Assembly: GCA_965196985.1 (NCBI GenBank)
Contig: CBDALO010000150.1
Location: 12,914 to 76,913, forward strand
DNA: 64,000 nucleotides
Direction: 5' to 3'
Origin: 2-12-FULL-35-23 sp965196985
Lineage (GTDB): Bacteria; Pseudomonadota; Gammaproteobacteria; UBA12402
The notes under the pieces were generated by a model. It was not told where the DNA came from, did no database searches, and worked only from the letters and a program-made list of their open reading frames with translations. This document shows positions 49,029-58,623 of this stretch, piece by piece. The translations under genes were made by a program, and so were the position numbers. Numbering within the stretch: the first letter of the stretch is position 1; each line of letters opens with the position of its first letter.

Positions 49029-49811
49029 ATGGAAATTACCCTAAAGACCCCTGCAGAAATTGAAAAAATGCGCATCGCGGGCCGCTTGGCAGCCGAAGTG
49101 CTAGAAATGATCAAACCACACGTCCAAGCCGGCATTACTACTGACGAGCTCGATAAGCTATGCCACGACTATATCATAGACGTACAAAACGCAATTCCAG
49201 CCCCTTTAAATTATAAGGGCTTCCCAAAAAGTATTTGCACCTCAGTTAATCACGTCATTTGCCATGGAATTCCAGGCAATAAAAAACTCAAAGATGGCGA
49301 TATCATTAACGTTGACATTACTGTAATTAAAGATGGCTTCCATGGTGACACTAGCGAAACTTTCTTTGTTGGTAAGCCTAGCATCCTTGCGGAACGTTTA
49401 GTGAGGGTCACTCGAGAATGTCTATTTTTAGGCATTGAACAGGTCAAGCCGGGCGCTCATTTTGGCGACATTGGTGCTGTTATCCAACAACACGCCGAAA
49501 AAAATCATTACTCGGTGGTGCGTGAATTCTGCGGTCACGGCATTGGCCAAATCTTTCATGAACCGCCTAATGTGTTGCACTATGGTAGCAAAGGCTCCGG
49601 CCCAGTTATTGAAGCAGGGATGTGCTTTACAATTGAGCCAATGATTAATACTGGCAAACGCCATATCAAAATGCTGCCTGACGGTTGGACTGCGGTCACC
49701 AAAGATCGCAGCTTATCTGCACAATGGGAGCATACTTTAGCCGTCACCGAAGATGGCGTAGAAATACTCACTTTGCGAAAAAACGAAACCTCACCATTGC
49801 ATCAGAGCTAA
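49029..49811 (+). CDS. map: Methionine aminopeptidase, type I
   Basis: 260 residues; removes the initiator methionine. The five metal ligands are visible: D in INVDITVIKDGFHGDTSETF (two), H in GHGIGQIFHEPPNV, E in CFTIEPMINTG and E in QWEHTLAVTEDG. It is transcribed divergently from rpsB, the usual arrangement, and shares the 195-bp intergenic region with it. Confidence 0.97.
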   Translation: MEITLKTPAEIEKMRIAGRLAAEVLEMIKPHVQAGITTDELDKLCHDYIIDVQNAIPAPLNYKGFPKSICTSVNHVICHGIPGNKKLKDGDIINVDITVIKDGFHGDTSETFFVGKPSILAERLVRVTRECLFLGIEQVKPGAHFGDIGAVIQQHAEKNHYSVVREFCGHGIGQIFHEPPNVLHYGSKGSGPVIEAGMCFTIEPMINTGKRHIKMLPDGWTAVTKDRSLSAQWEHTLAVTEDGVEILTLRKNETSPLHQS

Positions 49812-49861
49812 CGAGCCCCTAAAATCGTCGCTCTTCTCATTTATATATATGGAGATCTCTT

Positions 49862-50440
49862 ATGGCTTTTGAATTACCCGCACTTCCCTATGCAATGGAT
49901 GCACTTGTACCACATATTTCTAAAGAAACTCTCGAATATCACTATGGCAAACACCACCAAGCTTACGTTAACAACCTTAACAAGCTGCTAGCTGACAAAC
50001 CTGAAGCAAATAAAACACTTGAAGAACTTATTTTATCTAGCACTGGCGGTGTCTTTAATAATGCTGCGCAAATCTGGAATCATACTTTCTACTGGCATAG
50101 TTTAAGCCCTAATGGCGGCAGTCAGTCTCAAGGTGCGCTCGCTGATGCAATTGACAAGCAATTTGGCTCTTTCGATGCTTTCAAGGAACAGTTTTCTAAC
50201 GTTGCAGCAACTACTTTTGGCTCTGGCTGGGCTTGGTTGGTTAAAAATAAAGCTGGCGAACTTGAAATCGTTAGCACCAATAATGCAGCCAACCCAATGA
50301 CAGACGGCAAAACACCTTTACTAACCTGTGATGTTTGGGAACATGCTTATTATATTGATTACCGCAATGCCCGCCCTAGTTATATTGAGGCTTTCTGGCA
50401 CCTAGTAAACTGGGAGTTTGCTGCTGAAAACTTTGCTTAA
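49862..50440 (+). CDS. sodB: Superoxide dismutase, iron type
   Basis: 192 residues, usual size. Metal ligands are H in LEYHYGKHHQAYV, H in WNHTFYWHSL, and D and H in CDVWEHAYYIDYRN. The iron-type hallmark FNNAAQIWNHTFYW is present. No signal peptide, so cytosolic. It lies 50 bp after map with a good ribosome-binding site (GGAG), and may be cotranscribed or have its own promoter. Confidence 0.96.
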   Translation: MAFELPALPYAMDALVPHISKETLEYHYGKHHQAYVNNLNKLLADKPEANKTLEELILSSTGGVFNNAAQIWNHTFYWHSLSPNGGSQSQGALADAIDKQFGSFDAFKEQFSNVAATTFGSGWAWLVKNKAGELEIVSTNNAANPMTDGKTPLLTCDVWEHAYYIDYRNARPSYIEAFWHLVNWEFAAENFA

Positions 50441-50826
50441 TTTTACAAATTGTAGCCCTGATTGAAAATGCAGAGCATTTGATAATCAGGGGTTAAACCA
50501 AACTCACTCCTGGATTATCGAGCACTTCGTGCTCTCAATCCAGGCTACCCCCCACTCGCTACGCGAGCCACCCCTTTAAAAAAAGGGCTACTATTTTTTA
50601 AACCTTATAGTGAACACAAAGCCCTTCACCCTTCGTTACAAAACTACCACCGTTTTTGTTACAAACTGGTTACATATTATTCAATATGATGAAAAATCTA
50701 GCAATTTCTTTGATTTTTTCCTTACAAATCTAGATTTGTTGTTACTTTTCGACTAAACTTGCAATGTTCTTTTCAATGATGAACAGAACAGGATTGGTAC
50801 ATTAACTAAAAAGAGGACTCTTTGGT
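50441..50826. other. Intergenic region between sodB and porin genes
   Basis: 386 bp. It holds the 97-bp palindromic repeat copy 2 (50452-50548), then a fragment of the CACTCGCTACGCGAG/CCCTTTAAAAAAAGGG repeat (50552-50588). An AT-rich upstream region before the first porin follows. A promoter must lie around 50700-50790, but no convincing pair was fixed. The ribosome-binding site AAGAGGAC is 8-15 bases before ATG 50827. Confidence 0.5.
50452..50548. repeat. 97-bp REP/BIME-like palindromic repeat, copy 2
   Basis: Same length and layout as 27902-27998: a GTAGCCCTGATTGA arm (one change and a shift from copy 1), inner hairpins AAATGCAGAGCATTT and GAGCACTTCGTGCTC, and right arm TCAATCCAGGCTAC. The compensated inner stems show that structure is conserved while sequence changes. 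Confidence 0.8.
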
Positions 50827-51477
50827 ATGAAGAAATTATTAATTGCAAGTGTTGTTGCTGCTGGTGTTGCTACTGCTGGTGCTGCTAGTGCTGCTATGGC
50901 TCCTGCTCCAATGATGACTGGTGTTACTGCACCTTGGCATGTTGGTGTTGGTCTTAACTACGCATCTAACTTAACTAGCAAAGTTACTCACCCCACTACT
51001 AGCCCATCACTAAAACTCAATAATCGTGGGCTTGGTGGTAACGTCTTCGTTGGCTATCGCGTTAACAAATACTTCGGCACTGAACTCGGCGTTGACATCC
51101 TTGGTGATAACAAGTACAAATCCACTGACACCAACGGGACAACTAACAGCAGCTACGTAAAACTAACTGACCAATGGAACGTTAACTTTGTCGGCCAAGC
51201 ATTCTTACCAGTAACTAGCTGGTTCTCGCCTTATGCATTTGCTGGCGTAGCTTATATCAATAGCGAAATGAAACAACCTGGCAATATAACTACTGACAGA
51301 GATGGTTTCGGCCTTCTTTACGGTGCTGGTTTACAATTTAACTTCAATCAGTTTGGTATTCGCGCTAGCTACACGCGCCAAGATCTTAACACTGATTATA
51401 CTACTATTGCGGGTCTCGAAATCCCACAAACAAAAGATTATATCAGCTTGGATGTACTTTACCGTTTTGGTGCGTAA
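50827..51477 (+). CDS. OmpA-like beta-barrel porin A (first of three)
   Basis: 216 residues with a signal peptide (MKKLLIASVVAAGVATAG, cleavage after AASA). The small eight-strand barrel has VFVGYRVNKYFGTELGVDI, FVGQAFLPVTSWFSPYAFAG and a final strand YISLDVLYRFGA. It resembles OmpA-transmembrane/outer-membrane beta-barrel proteins; no peptidoglycan-binding domain follows. Its function is not specified by sequence. It is followed by a terminator. Confidence 0.85.
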   Translation: MKKLLIASVVAAGVATAGAASAAMAPAPMMTGVTAPWHVGVGLNYASNLTSKVTHPTTSPSLKLNNRGLGGNVFVGYRVNKYFGTELGVDILGDNKYKSTDTNGTTNSSYVKLTDQWNVNFVGQAFLPVTSWFSPYAFAGVAYINSEMKQPGNITTDRDGFGLLYGAGLQFNFNQFGIRASYTRQDLNTDYTTIAGLEIPQTKDYISLDVLYRFGA

Positions 51478-51493
51478 TCAGACGCAAACGAAA

Positions 51494-51518
51494 AACCGCT
51501 GTTTACCAGCGGTTTTTT
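51494..51518 (+). terminator. Rho-independent terminator after porin A
   Basis: Stem AACCGCTG / CAGCGGTT with a TTTAC loop, followed by a run of T. An identical copy follows porin 2. Confidence 0.9.
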
Positions 51519-51547
51519 ATCACCTCTAAAATTAAGGATTGTTTATT

Positions 51548-52198
51548 ATGAAAAAACTATTACTTACTAGCACTATCGCAGCCGGCATTGCTATCGCAGG
51601 TACTGCTAGCGCAGCCATGGCACCTGCGCCAATGATGACTGGTGTTACTGCACCTTGGCATGTTGGTGTTGGTCTTAACTACGCATCTAACTTAACTAGC
51701 AAAGTTACTCACCCCACTACTAGCGCATCACTAAAACTCAATAATCGTGGGCTTGGTGGTAACGTCTTCGTTGGCTATCGCGTTAACAAATACTTCGGCA
51801 CTGAACTCGGCGTTGACATCCTTGGTGATAACAAGTACAAATCCACTGACACCAACGGGACAACTAACAGCAGCTACGTAAAACTAACTGACCAATGGAA
51901 CGTTAACTTTGTCGGCCAAGCATTCTTACCAGTAACTAGCTGGTTCTCGCCTTATGCATTTGCTGGCGTAGCTTATATCAATAGTGAAATGAAACAACCT
52001 GGCAATATAACTACTGACAGAGATGGTTTCGGCCTTCTTTACGGTGCTGGTTTACAATTTAACTTCAATCAGTTTGGTATTCGCGCTAGCTACACGCGCC
52101 AAGATCTTAACACTGATTATACTACTATTGCGGGTCTCGAAATCCCACAAACAAAAGATTATATCAGCTTGGATGTACTTTACCGTTTTGGTGCGTAA
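51548..52198 (+). CDS. OmpA-like porin, chimeric second copy
   Basis: 216 residues from ATG 51548 (an in-frame TTG is three codons earlier). The upstream region, signal peptide (MKKLLLTSTIAAGIAIAGTA) and first mature residues through GVGLNY match porin 3. From there to the end and through the terminator it matches porin 1 with only about two base changes (P to A after HPTTS; one silent). It is thus a hybrid of the outer two genes and is intact. Confidence 0.88.
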   Translation: MKKLLLTSTIAAGIAIAGTASAAMAPAPMMTGVTAPWHVGVGLNYASNLTSKVTHPTTSASLKLNNRGLGGNVFVGYRVNKYFGTELGVDILGDNKYKSTDTNGTTNSSYVKLTDQWNVNFVGQAFLPVTSWFSPYAFAGVAYINSEMKQPGNITTDRDGFGLLYGAGLQFNFNQFGIRASYTRQDLNTDYTTIAGLEIPQTKDYISLDVLYRFGA

Positions 52199-52214
52199 TC
52201 AGACGCAAACGAAA

Positions 52215-52239
52215 AACCGCTGTTTACCAGCGGTTTTTT
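52215..52239 (+). terminator. Rho-independent terminator after porin 2
   Basis: Identical to the terminator at 51494-51518 (stem AACCGCTG / CAGCGGTT, T run), duplicated along with the gene. Confidence 0.9.
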
Positions 52240-52268
52240 ATCACCTCTAAAATTAAGGATTGTTTATT

Positions 52269-52931
52269 ATGAAAAAACTATTACTTACTAGCACTATCGC
52301 AGCCGGCATTGCTATCGCAGGTACTGCTAGCGCAGCCATGGCACCTGCGCCAATGATGACTGGTGTTACTGCACCTTGGCATGTTGGTGTTGGACTTAAC
52401 TATTCTTCAGCTACAACGAGCAAGTTTACTTGGACTCCAGCTAACGATGTGTTAAAGCTAAACAAACGCAACTTAGGCGGCAACCTCTTTGTAGGCTACC
52501 GAGTTAACCGTTACTTTGGTACCGAATTAGGCTTAGCTATGCTAGGCAACATTAGCTACCAAAATTCACATAACTCTGGTGCAACCGTTTATCCTAACGC
52601 TGTTAAGTTAAGCGACCAATGGAATATCCACTTTGTTGGCCAAGCCTTCCTACCTGTAACAAGCTGGTTCTCACCTTATGCTTTTGCGGGTGTGGCTTAC
52701 ATAAATAGCACATTAAAAAACACCACCAATTCAAACCCAGGTACCACTAACCAAGATGGCTTTGGTCTAGTCTACGGAGCTGGTTTAGAATTTAACTTTA
52801 ATCAGTTTGGTGTCCGTGCAAGCTACACGCGCCAAGACCTTAACACTGATAACCATAACGTTGCTGGCTTACAAATCCCACAACCAGAAGCTTACCTTAG
52901 CCTGGATGCACTTTACCGTTTTGGTGCGTAA
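52269..52931 (+). CDS. OmpA-like porin B (third copy)
   Basis: 220 residues from ATG 52269. It has the same signal peptide as copy 2 but a divergent barrel (LNKRNLGGNLFVGYRVNRYF, NNPGTTNQDGFG-type loops). Strands are conserved and surface loops differ from copies 1 and 2, the usual pattern for exposed porins. Ends YLSLDALYRFGA. No strong terminator hairpin directly follows, unlike the other two copies. Confidence 0.86.
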   Translation: MKKLLLTSTIAAGIAIAGTASAAMAPAPMMTGVTAPWHVGVGLNYSSATTSKFTWTPANDVLKLNKRNLGGNLFVGYRVNRYFGTELGLAMLGNISYQNSHNSGATVYPNAVKLSDQWNIHFVGQAFLPVTSWFSPYAFAGVAYINSTLKNTTNSNPGTTNQDGFGLVYGAGLEFNFNQFGVRASYTRQDLNTDNHNVAGLQIPQPEAYLSLDALYRFGA

Positions 52932-53051
52932 TCAAACGCAAACGAAAAAAACACCCCCTCCTTGAAGATAACCTTATCGCTTGATACAATATTGCTCACT
53001 TTTGTTTAACTCTTTGTTTTATAAAGAATAATAACCTTAAAAGACACAATA

Positions 53052-53486
53052 ATGCCTAATACAGATGATGAACAAAGCCCTTCGCCAAATCCTTTGGACC
53101 TATCTACCGATTTAGGTGCTGTAATTTATGCTGACATTCTTACTGACCAAGCCAGGGGGCAGCTAACACAAATATCACCAGAGCAACGTGCCAGACTGCA
53201 AAGCTCACTAGCTCACACTCGCCTTTATTATGCCAGGCCACTATCATTCAGTTATTGGATACTCAATACCATCAATTTTGTGTTTAACCTTGTTCTAGCC
53301 GGAGTGGTTGTCTACGCTATGCGAGGTTATTCTGATGAGGCACTACAAACCTTAACTGGTTCCTGGTCAGAGAAAGATCCAACCGCATTTCGTTGGACCG
53401 ATGATGTTCTTGATAGCCTTGGTGGCACTATTATGGCTATTTTCGCAGGCACTGCTGCTGCCAGTGCATTAGCGAGCTTCTTCAAG
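53052..53486 (+). pseudogene. Membrane protein pseudogene, segment 1
   Basis: 145 codons from ATG 53052: a hydrophilic start (MPNTDDEQSPSPNPLDLSTD) and two predicted TM helices, cut at ...ALASFFK by IS91 copy 2. The tail of the open frame beyond 53486 is IS91 sequence. Confidence 0.7.
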
Positions 53487-54320
53487 TCAGGCCGGCTTCG
53501 CCGGCAACTTTCTAAGCCTCTAAGAGTTTAGTCTTTACAAAGCCACGAGTATTATTAAGTCTCAAACTAGTCAAACCTGCCCATGGAATAATAACGAATA
53601 AAAATAACACACCTGCTATAGAAATTGCTTCAGGTAGCTGAGCAATAACTCACCTACTATACGCGCTTCTCATGTATCCGTTCAATATCAGCATGATTTG
53701 AAAATAATTCAAAAAGTTCTTGACAGCTTTTTCGTGCAAATTTGGAAATTTTATATTGGAATCATCGTGTGTCATAAAAGCATGATGTGCGCTCTATAAC
53801 AACGCTGTATGCTCGGATTATTTTTTCATCGATCAGGTTCATGGCTTAAAAATAATTTCAGCAGTACGGCCATCTGTGTGGGGAAAATTTACCTTTTCAA
53901 ACCCGTGGTATACTCTTCCTATGAAAAAACAACCTGACAAATCAGTTTTAGCCGATCTCATTGAGAGATTTAATAATACTGTTACACCAACAGCACTAGA
54001 AACAGATTTTAGCAATGTATGTGAAAGTCAGGCTGAGAAAATCATAAAGCTAGAAGACAAGGTGCAATCGTTAAATAACGCATTAAATAAATATAAAGGT
54101 GAGCAAGGAAAGCCTAATGTTAGAAAGCAAACGCGCGCTAACAAGGACAAGGATCATTCCTCCGAGAAGGATAGAAAAGGAAATAAAACCAATAAAACTA
54201 GAAAGCCAAAATCTAGTAAAAAAAATCTCGAAGTCTCTAATACAGTGACACTAACAATTAATCCAGATTCGTTGCCCAGCGATGCTGTGCCAAATGGCTC
54301 TAAGAAAACACTTATCCAGG

Positions 54321-55707
54321 GGGTGCTGCCTCTATATAATGTAGGCTATATTACTGCTGGCACGCCAAAATCATTGACCTTCTCCCAAAACTGATCCCAT
54401 CTGCCTTTAGTCTTTACTAGTGTTCTCAAGCATAAAACGATTTTCATTCCCTTGTCTTTCCAGCGCATTCCTGATCCGCCTAATCTTTGTTTAACAATTG
54501 TTTTACATGCTGCTTCAGTGACGCCAGAGCCAATTGGTGCATTCTGCTTAATCAAATTATGATACGACATTCGCTTTTCTTTAATATTATTTTCAAAATA
54601 CGTAATTGTTCCTTCTAGCTTTTCTCTAAGCGATTTATTCAGTTTTTTATTTAGATGCTCTTTAAGCTCAGCAAGTATTCTACCTGCCGCACCTTTCTTG
54701 TGCTTTAAGTCATGACATCTCTCTTCGAGCCAAACATCACGCTCATCTCTTTCAGATTTTTTGGTAAATACTGCCTTTGATGCTTCGCCGAGATATTCAG
54801 TTGCATGCCAAAAATCTAAAATTTGCGTATCAGTATGTTTTTTTAGAAATGGCCAATTATTTTTTGCTCCATCAGCAACGCCAATTGTTTTAGCATCAGG
54901 GTAATATTTCTTTTTCAGCTTTATTTCCTTTTCAAGCCTATTAAAGAATTCATCTTTTCCATATTCTGGTGATGCTGCAACGTAGGTTGTGTGCAGGCGT
55001 GCACCATGCTTATCATACATGGAAATAGTTCCAACCATGCTCTCTCTATAACCATCATCAACGGTGAGAACATATGCACCATCTAAGCTAATACTTAGCA
55101 TCTCAATGCCTGCATCAAGCTTTGGCTCTTCATATTCCCACTCAGCCTCTTTGGCTTGTGCAATACCGCCAACAAAATCAGTTGCCCGTTGCAAGTATGA
55201 ATGTGAGATTTTACGGTTATGATTGACCTTGAGATCATCAATAACACTAGGAGCAGGTAAGTTTGAGTATTTATGTGAGATTATTTTTGCAAATCGCGGT
55301 GTTGATCCTTGGATAATTCTAGCCTTATCTTCTAAAGGACAAAAGACCTTCCCGCCTTTAGAGGTTTGATAAACATAACGCTTAACTCGAGCAACTCCAT
55401 AAGGCGTTTGGTAATTTGCTTCATCTCTACTTCGTGCTGTTAGCTTTATTTTTCCAACATGGATAGGAGAGCCATCTGCATCAAACTTACTTAAAGCTTT
55501 TTCAGTGGCTAATGTTCCAACCTCATTAAGGCCGTCAAGAATTGCATCCTCACATTCAAGCATGGATCCTTTTAGTGGAAGCTTGAGCTCAATAGTTAAT
55601 TCATTATTTTCATCAGAGAGAATTCTAGCTAACATCCAAACACCATCCGTAATCAAGTTAAAGTGTATATTATGCTATATTTTCTACATTATATAAAGGC
55701 AGCACCC
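54321..55707 (-). mobile_element. ISKra4-family element, copy 2 (1387 bp)
   Basis: Ends GGGTGCTGCCTCTATATAA and GGGTGCTGCCTTTATATAA as in copy 1, in the opposite orientation. The perfect 8-bp duplication is tatccagg (54313-54320, 55708-55715). Confidence 0.93.
54346..55635 (-). CDS. ISKra4-family transposase, copy 2
   Basis: 429 residues from ATG 55635 (MLARILSDENNE), intact, about 99% identical to copy 1; it differs in MLARIL for MSARII, GGKVF for GGKIF, NKKLN for NKNLN and VPAVI for VPAAI. The same catalytic landmarks are present (SLDGAYVLTV, GVADGAKNNW, GVTEAACKT). Confidence 0.92.
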   Translation of the reverse strand: MLARILSDENNELTIELKLPLKGSMLECEDAILDGLNEVGTLATEKALSKFDADGSPIHVGKIKLTARSRDEANYQTPYGVARVKRYVYQTSKGGKVFCPLEDKARIIQGSTPRFAKIISHKYSNLPAPSVIDDLKVNHNRKISHSYLQRATDFVGGIAQAKEAEWEYEEPKLDAGIEMLSISLDGAYVLTVDDGYRESMVGTISMYDKHGARLHTTYVAASPEYGKDEFFNRLEKEIKLKKKYYPDAKTIGVADGAKNNWPFLKKHTDTQILDFWHATEYLGEASKAVFTKKSERDERDVWLEERCHDLKHKKGAAGRILAELKEHLNKKLNKSLREKLEGTITYFENNIKEKRMSYHNLIKQNAPIGSGVTEAACKTIVKQRLGGSGMRWKDKGMKIVLCLRTLVKTKGRWDQFWEKVNDFGVPAVI

Positions 55708-57032
55708 TATCCAGGATATAAAAATTGCTGCTAATAACACTCTTTTTTTGCGCCAACAATATTACTCCCCTTCTGAAAACAAACACTATACAGCACCTCT
55801 GCCAACTGGTTATGAGGGCCAGTTCGGCCCTACTATTAAAAGCTGGACAAGCTTCCTAAATACTCAAGGTGGTATGACGCTAGAAAGCCTTGAGACATTT
55901 TATAAAACCGCCAACATAGATATTAGTAAATCAACCATCCATAGCTTCACAATTAAAACACCTACGATACTTGAGCCCGAGAAGGTAGAAGTTGTGAAGG
56001 CAGGTTTACAATCCACGAACTACCAGCACCTAGATGACACCAACGCTAGAGAGGATGGGAAAAACCGTTATGTTAATGTATTGGGTAATGAGTATTATTC
56101 AGCTTACTTTACGCTGACCAGTAAAAGTCGATTAAGCGTCATTGAAATGTTAAGCAAAGACCACTTTGGGTTCACATTAAATGAGGCCGCTTTTAATTTA
56201 CTGGCTACTATGAACTTACCCCACAAGGTAATCGAAAGCTTAAAGGTATTTCACTCATCGACTATCTTAAACAGTAAGGAGCTGGAAGTTATTCTTGATA
56301 AGGTATTAGGTGATAAAAAATTTCCAAAATATAGAAAGCTGATTACTGATGCGGCAGCTATCTCAACATATAGAAAGAGTCCTTATGCGATAGAAACACT
56401 CATTACCGATGATGCGCCACAGTTTAAGCTCATTACTGAATCACTCGCCTTGTGCTGGGTTCATGAGGGTAGGCATTATAAAAAGCTGACGCCAATTTTT
56501 AAGAAGCACCAAGACTCTGTTGACAGCTTCTTGGATAGGTTTTGGGATTATTATCATAAGCTCATTGAATATAAAAAGAACCCAGGGCAAGATGAGATAG
56601 ATAAGCTATCCAATGAGTTTACTGAGTTATTCTCAACAATCACTGGCTACGAGAAACTAGATAAACAAATTGAGCTCACCTTAAAAAAGAAAAGGCAGCT
56701 ATTGTTAGTGCTGGAAAAGCCAGAGCTTCCTCTACATAACAATCCAGCAGAGTTGATGGCTCGGAAGCAGGCTAGAATGCGCGATGTACACCTTCATACT
56801 ATGAGTGAAGAAGGAACGAAAGCTAAGGATACAATGGTTACAATTACTGAGACATGTAAAAAGCTAGCAGTTAATGTCTTCGATTATATATATGACAGAA
56901 TTACAAAAAACTATTCTATGCCTTCGCTAGCGGAATTAATTACCATCCGCTCATCACAGGCGCAGTAAACTAAAGAGAGCGCAGCATGAGCATCATGCTG
57001 AAATAAGACGGATACTTAGTATCAAACAAATC

Positions 57033-58199
57033 TTGGTAACCAATCAGAACTGGTGGAACTTTCACACCAAGTACAAAGATAAAATCAGAGAAGCTATTGT
57101 CATTGGCATTGTTAAGCTGCTTAGCTGCAAACATCCTATGCGTGGCCATAAAGAGTATCATTGCAGTAATCCAAACTGTTCACACGTCAAATACATCCGC
57201 CATACCTGCAAAGCTAAAAGCTGTTCATCGTGTGGTAAAAAAGCCACAGAAGTATGGATACAACAACAAATGGCAATCTTACCCAACACTGCATGGCAAC
57301 ACATCACATTCACCATGCCCTCTACTCTTTGGGACTGCTTTTGGACAAACAGAGAGCTTCTTAATTTACTCCCACCATTAGCAGTAAAGGTGTTACTCAA
57401 GCTTGCTAAAAACAAGAGGGTTAAACCCGGTGTATTTATCGCGCTTCACACCTTTGGCAGAGATCTAAAGCGCAATGTGCATCTTCATGCGTCAATCACT
57501 CTGGGTGGTATCAACAAAGAGTTAACACAATGGAAAAGCCTCTACTTCCATCAACCTACACTAATGTCCATGTGGCGTTATGAGGTCATTAACCTTTTTA
57601 GAAACCACCACCAGGACAAAGGGCTTATTCTGCCAAATCAGTTAGCCTCTACACTGAACCACACTTTCAACTTTAATCAACTGCTTGATCAGCTTTACCA
57701 AAAACGATGGGTAGTACATTGCGCAAAGCCCTCAAAGAATCACAAACAAAACGTTAAATACTTAGGTCGATACACCAAACGTCCTCCTATTGCTGAGTCA
57801 AAAATTAAAAACCTTGATGGGAGCAGCCTCAGTTTTAATTATCTTGATCACGTCTCTAAAACCTACAAGCAATTTAAATTAACCGCGGAAGAGTTTATTG
57901 CTCGATTTATTCAACACATTCCTGATGTTGGCTTTCGTATGGTGCGTTATTATGGGTTTCTTGCTAACCGGGTGCGAGGTGAGATGCTACCCAAAGTCAG
58001 ACTCCTATTAGGTGAAACTGATCCAAACACACCCCAGGTCAATTACCGCACCTTAATGCAAAATAATTTTAACATTGACCCCTATGAATGTGTTCTATGC
58101 GGCAGCCAAATGTTTTTAGCTAACTGCTGGTATAGACAACCTAACCGTTACAAATTGCTATCAAAGCATCGTGAACTCGCCTTACTGAAAAAAATCTAA
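57033..58199 (+). pseudogene. IS91-family transposase, copy 2, start codon lost
   Basis: Identical to copy 1 from residue 10 onward apart from a few changes (A for T in NTAWQH, V for A in PPLAVKVLL, L for F in KIKNLDGS). The IS66-like insertion removed the ATG and first codons; the first possible start is a TTG at 57033. Zinc, HUH (HLHASITLGG) and tyrosine (YLGRYTKR) motifs are intact, so weak residual expression is possible. Confidence 0.8.
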
Positions 58200-58378
58200 T
58201 AACTTCCTAGGGGGGTAGTCCGTCCAAAACAACAAATAACAGCTAGTTTTGGCTATTGTTTGTCATAACTAACCCTGCCCCACCACTAAATCGATTTTAT
58301 AAAAAATACCTGTGCTAAAATTACTCATTTTAATTGGTGGTATTTTTACCAATTGACACATTGAAATTCCTTAATATC

Positions 58379-58623
58379 AAGGCACTCTGTAATCCACGCT
58401 CTCTCTATAGATTAACACCAATTGCTTTTATCATAGGACTTGGACTTACCCTAGTAGCTAGCCCCAGTACTGCTAATATGGCCTATCGCACCACTAATGA
58501 TTCTCGCTTTGGCTATGCTGCTGCAGTAAACGCTATCATTACCAACCTCTCTTTTCTAACAACGGCACTATCAACCCCGCTCATTAACTGGTACAAAACA
58601 ACTTGCGACCGACGTTACCGCCA
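58379..58623 (+). pseudogene. Membrane protein pseudogene, segment 2
   Basis: About 81 codons, KALCNPRSLYRLTPIAF onward, with two TM helices (AFIIGLGLTLVASPSTAN and AVNAIITNLSFLTTALS) and the charged end WYKTTCDRRYRQ. It is bounded by IS91 copy 2 and IS256 E and has no start of its own. Confidence 0.7.

Larger units (their letters stand above)
53921..56968 (+). pseudogene. IS66-like transposase, copy 2, split by ISKra4
   Basis: The N-part (ATG 53921 to 54320) and C-part (from 55716) rejoin through K-T-L-I-Q-D-I-K after removing ISKra4 and one tatccagg duplication, giving the 550-residue product of copy 1. The ISKra4 lies before the DDE domain, so the 3' part keeps all catalytic residues but lacks the coiled-coil and a proper start. 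Confidence 0.9.
53674..57015 (+). mobile_element. IS66-like element, copy 2, containing ISKra4
   Basis: Ends GTATCCGTTCAATATCAGC and GTATCCGTCTTATTTCAGC as in copy 1. Minus the nested ISKra4 and its duplication it is exactly 1947 bp. Unlike copy 1 it has no 8-bp target duplication: 25 bp of IS91 found in copy 1 (about 36513-36537) are missing at the site. Confidence 0.88.
53487..58378 (+). mobile_element. IS91-family element, copy 2, containing IS66-like and ISKra4 elements
   Basis: The left border TCAGGCCGGCTTCGCC lies directly after CAAG and the right border is CCTTAATATC, as in copy 1. The gene frame continues F-F-K / K-A-L-C-N across it without any duplication, as expected for IS91. An IS66-like element at 53674-57015 replaced 25 bp containing the transposase start. 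Confidence 0.85.
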
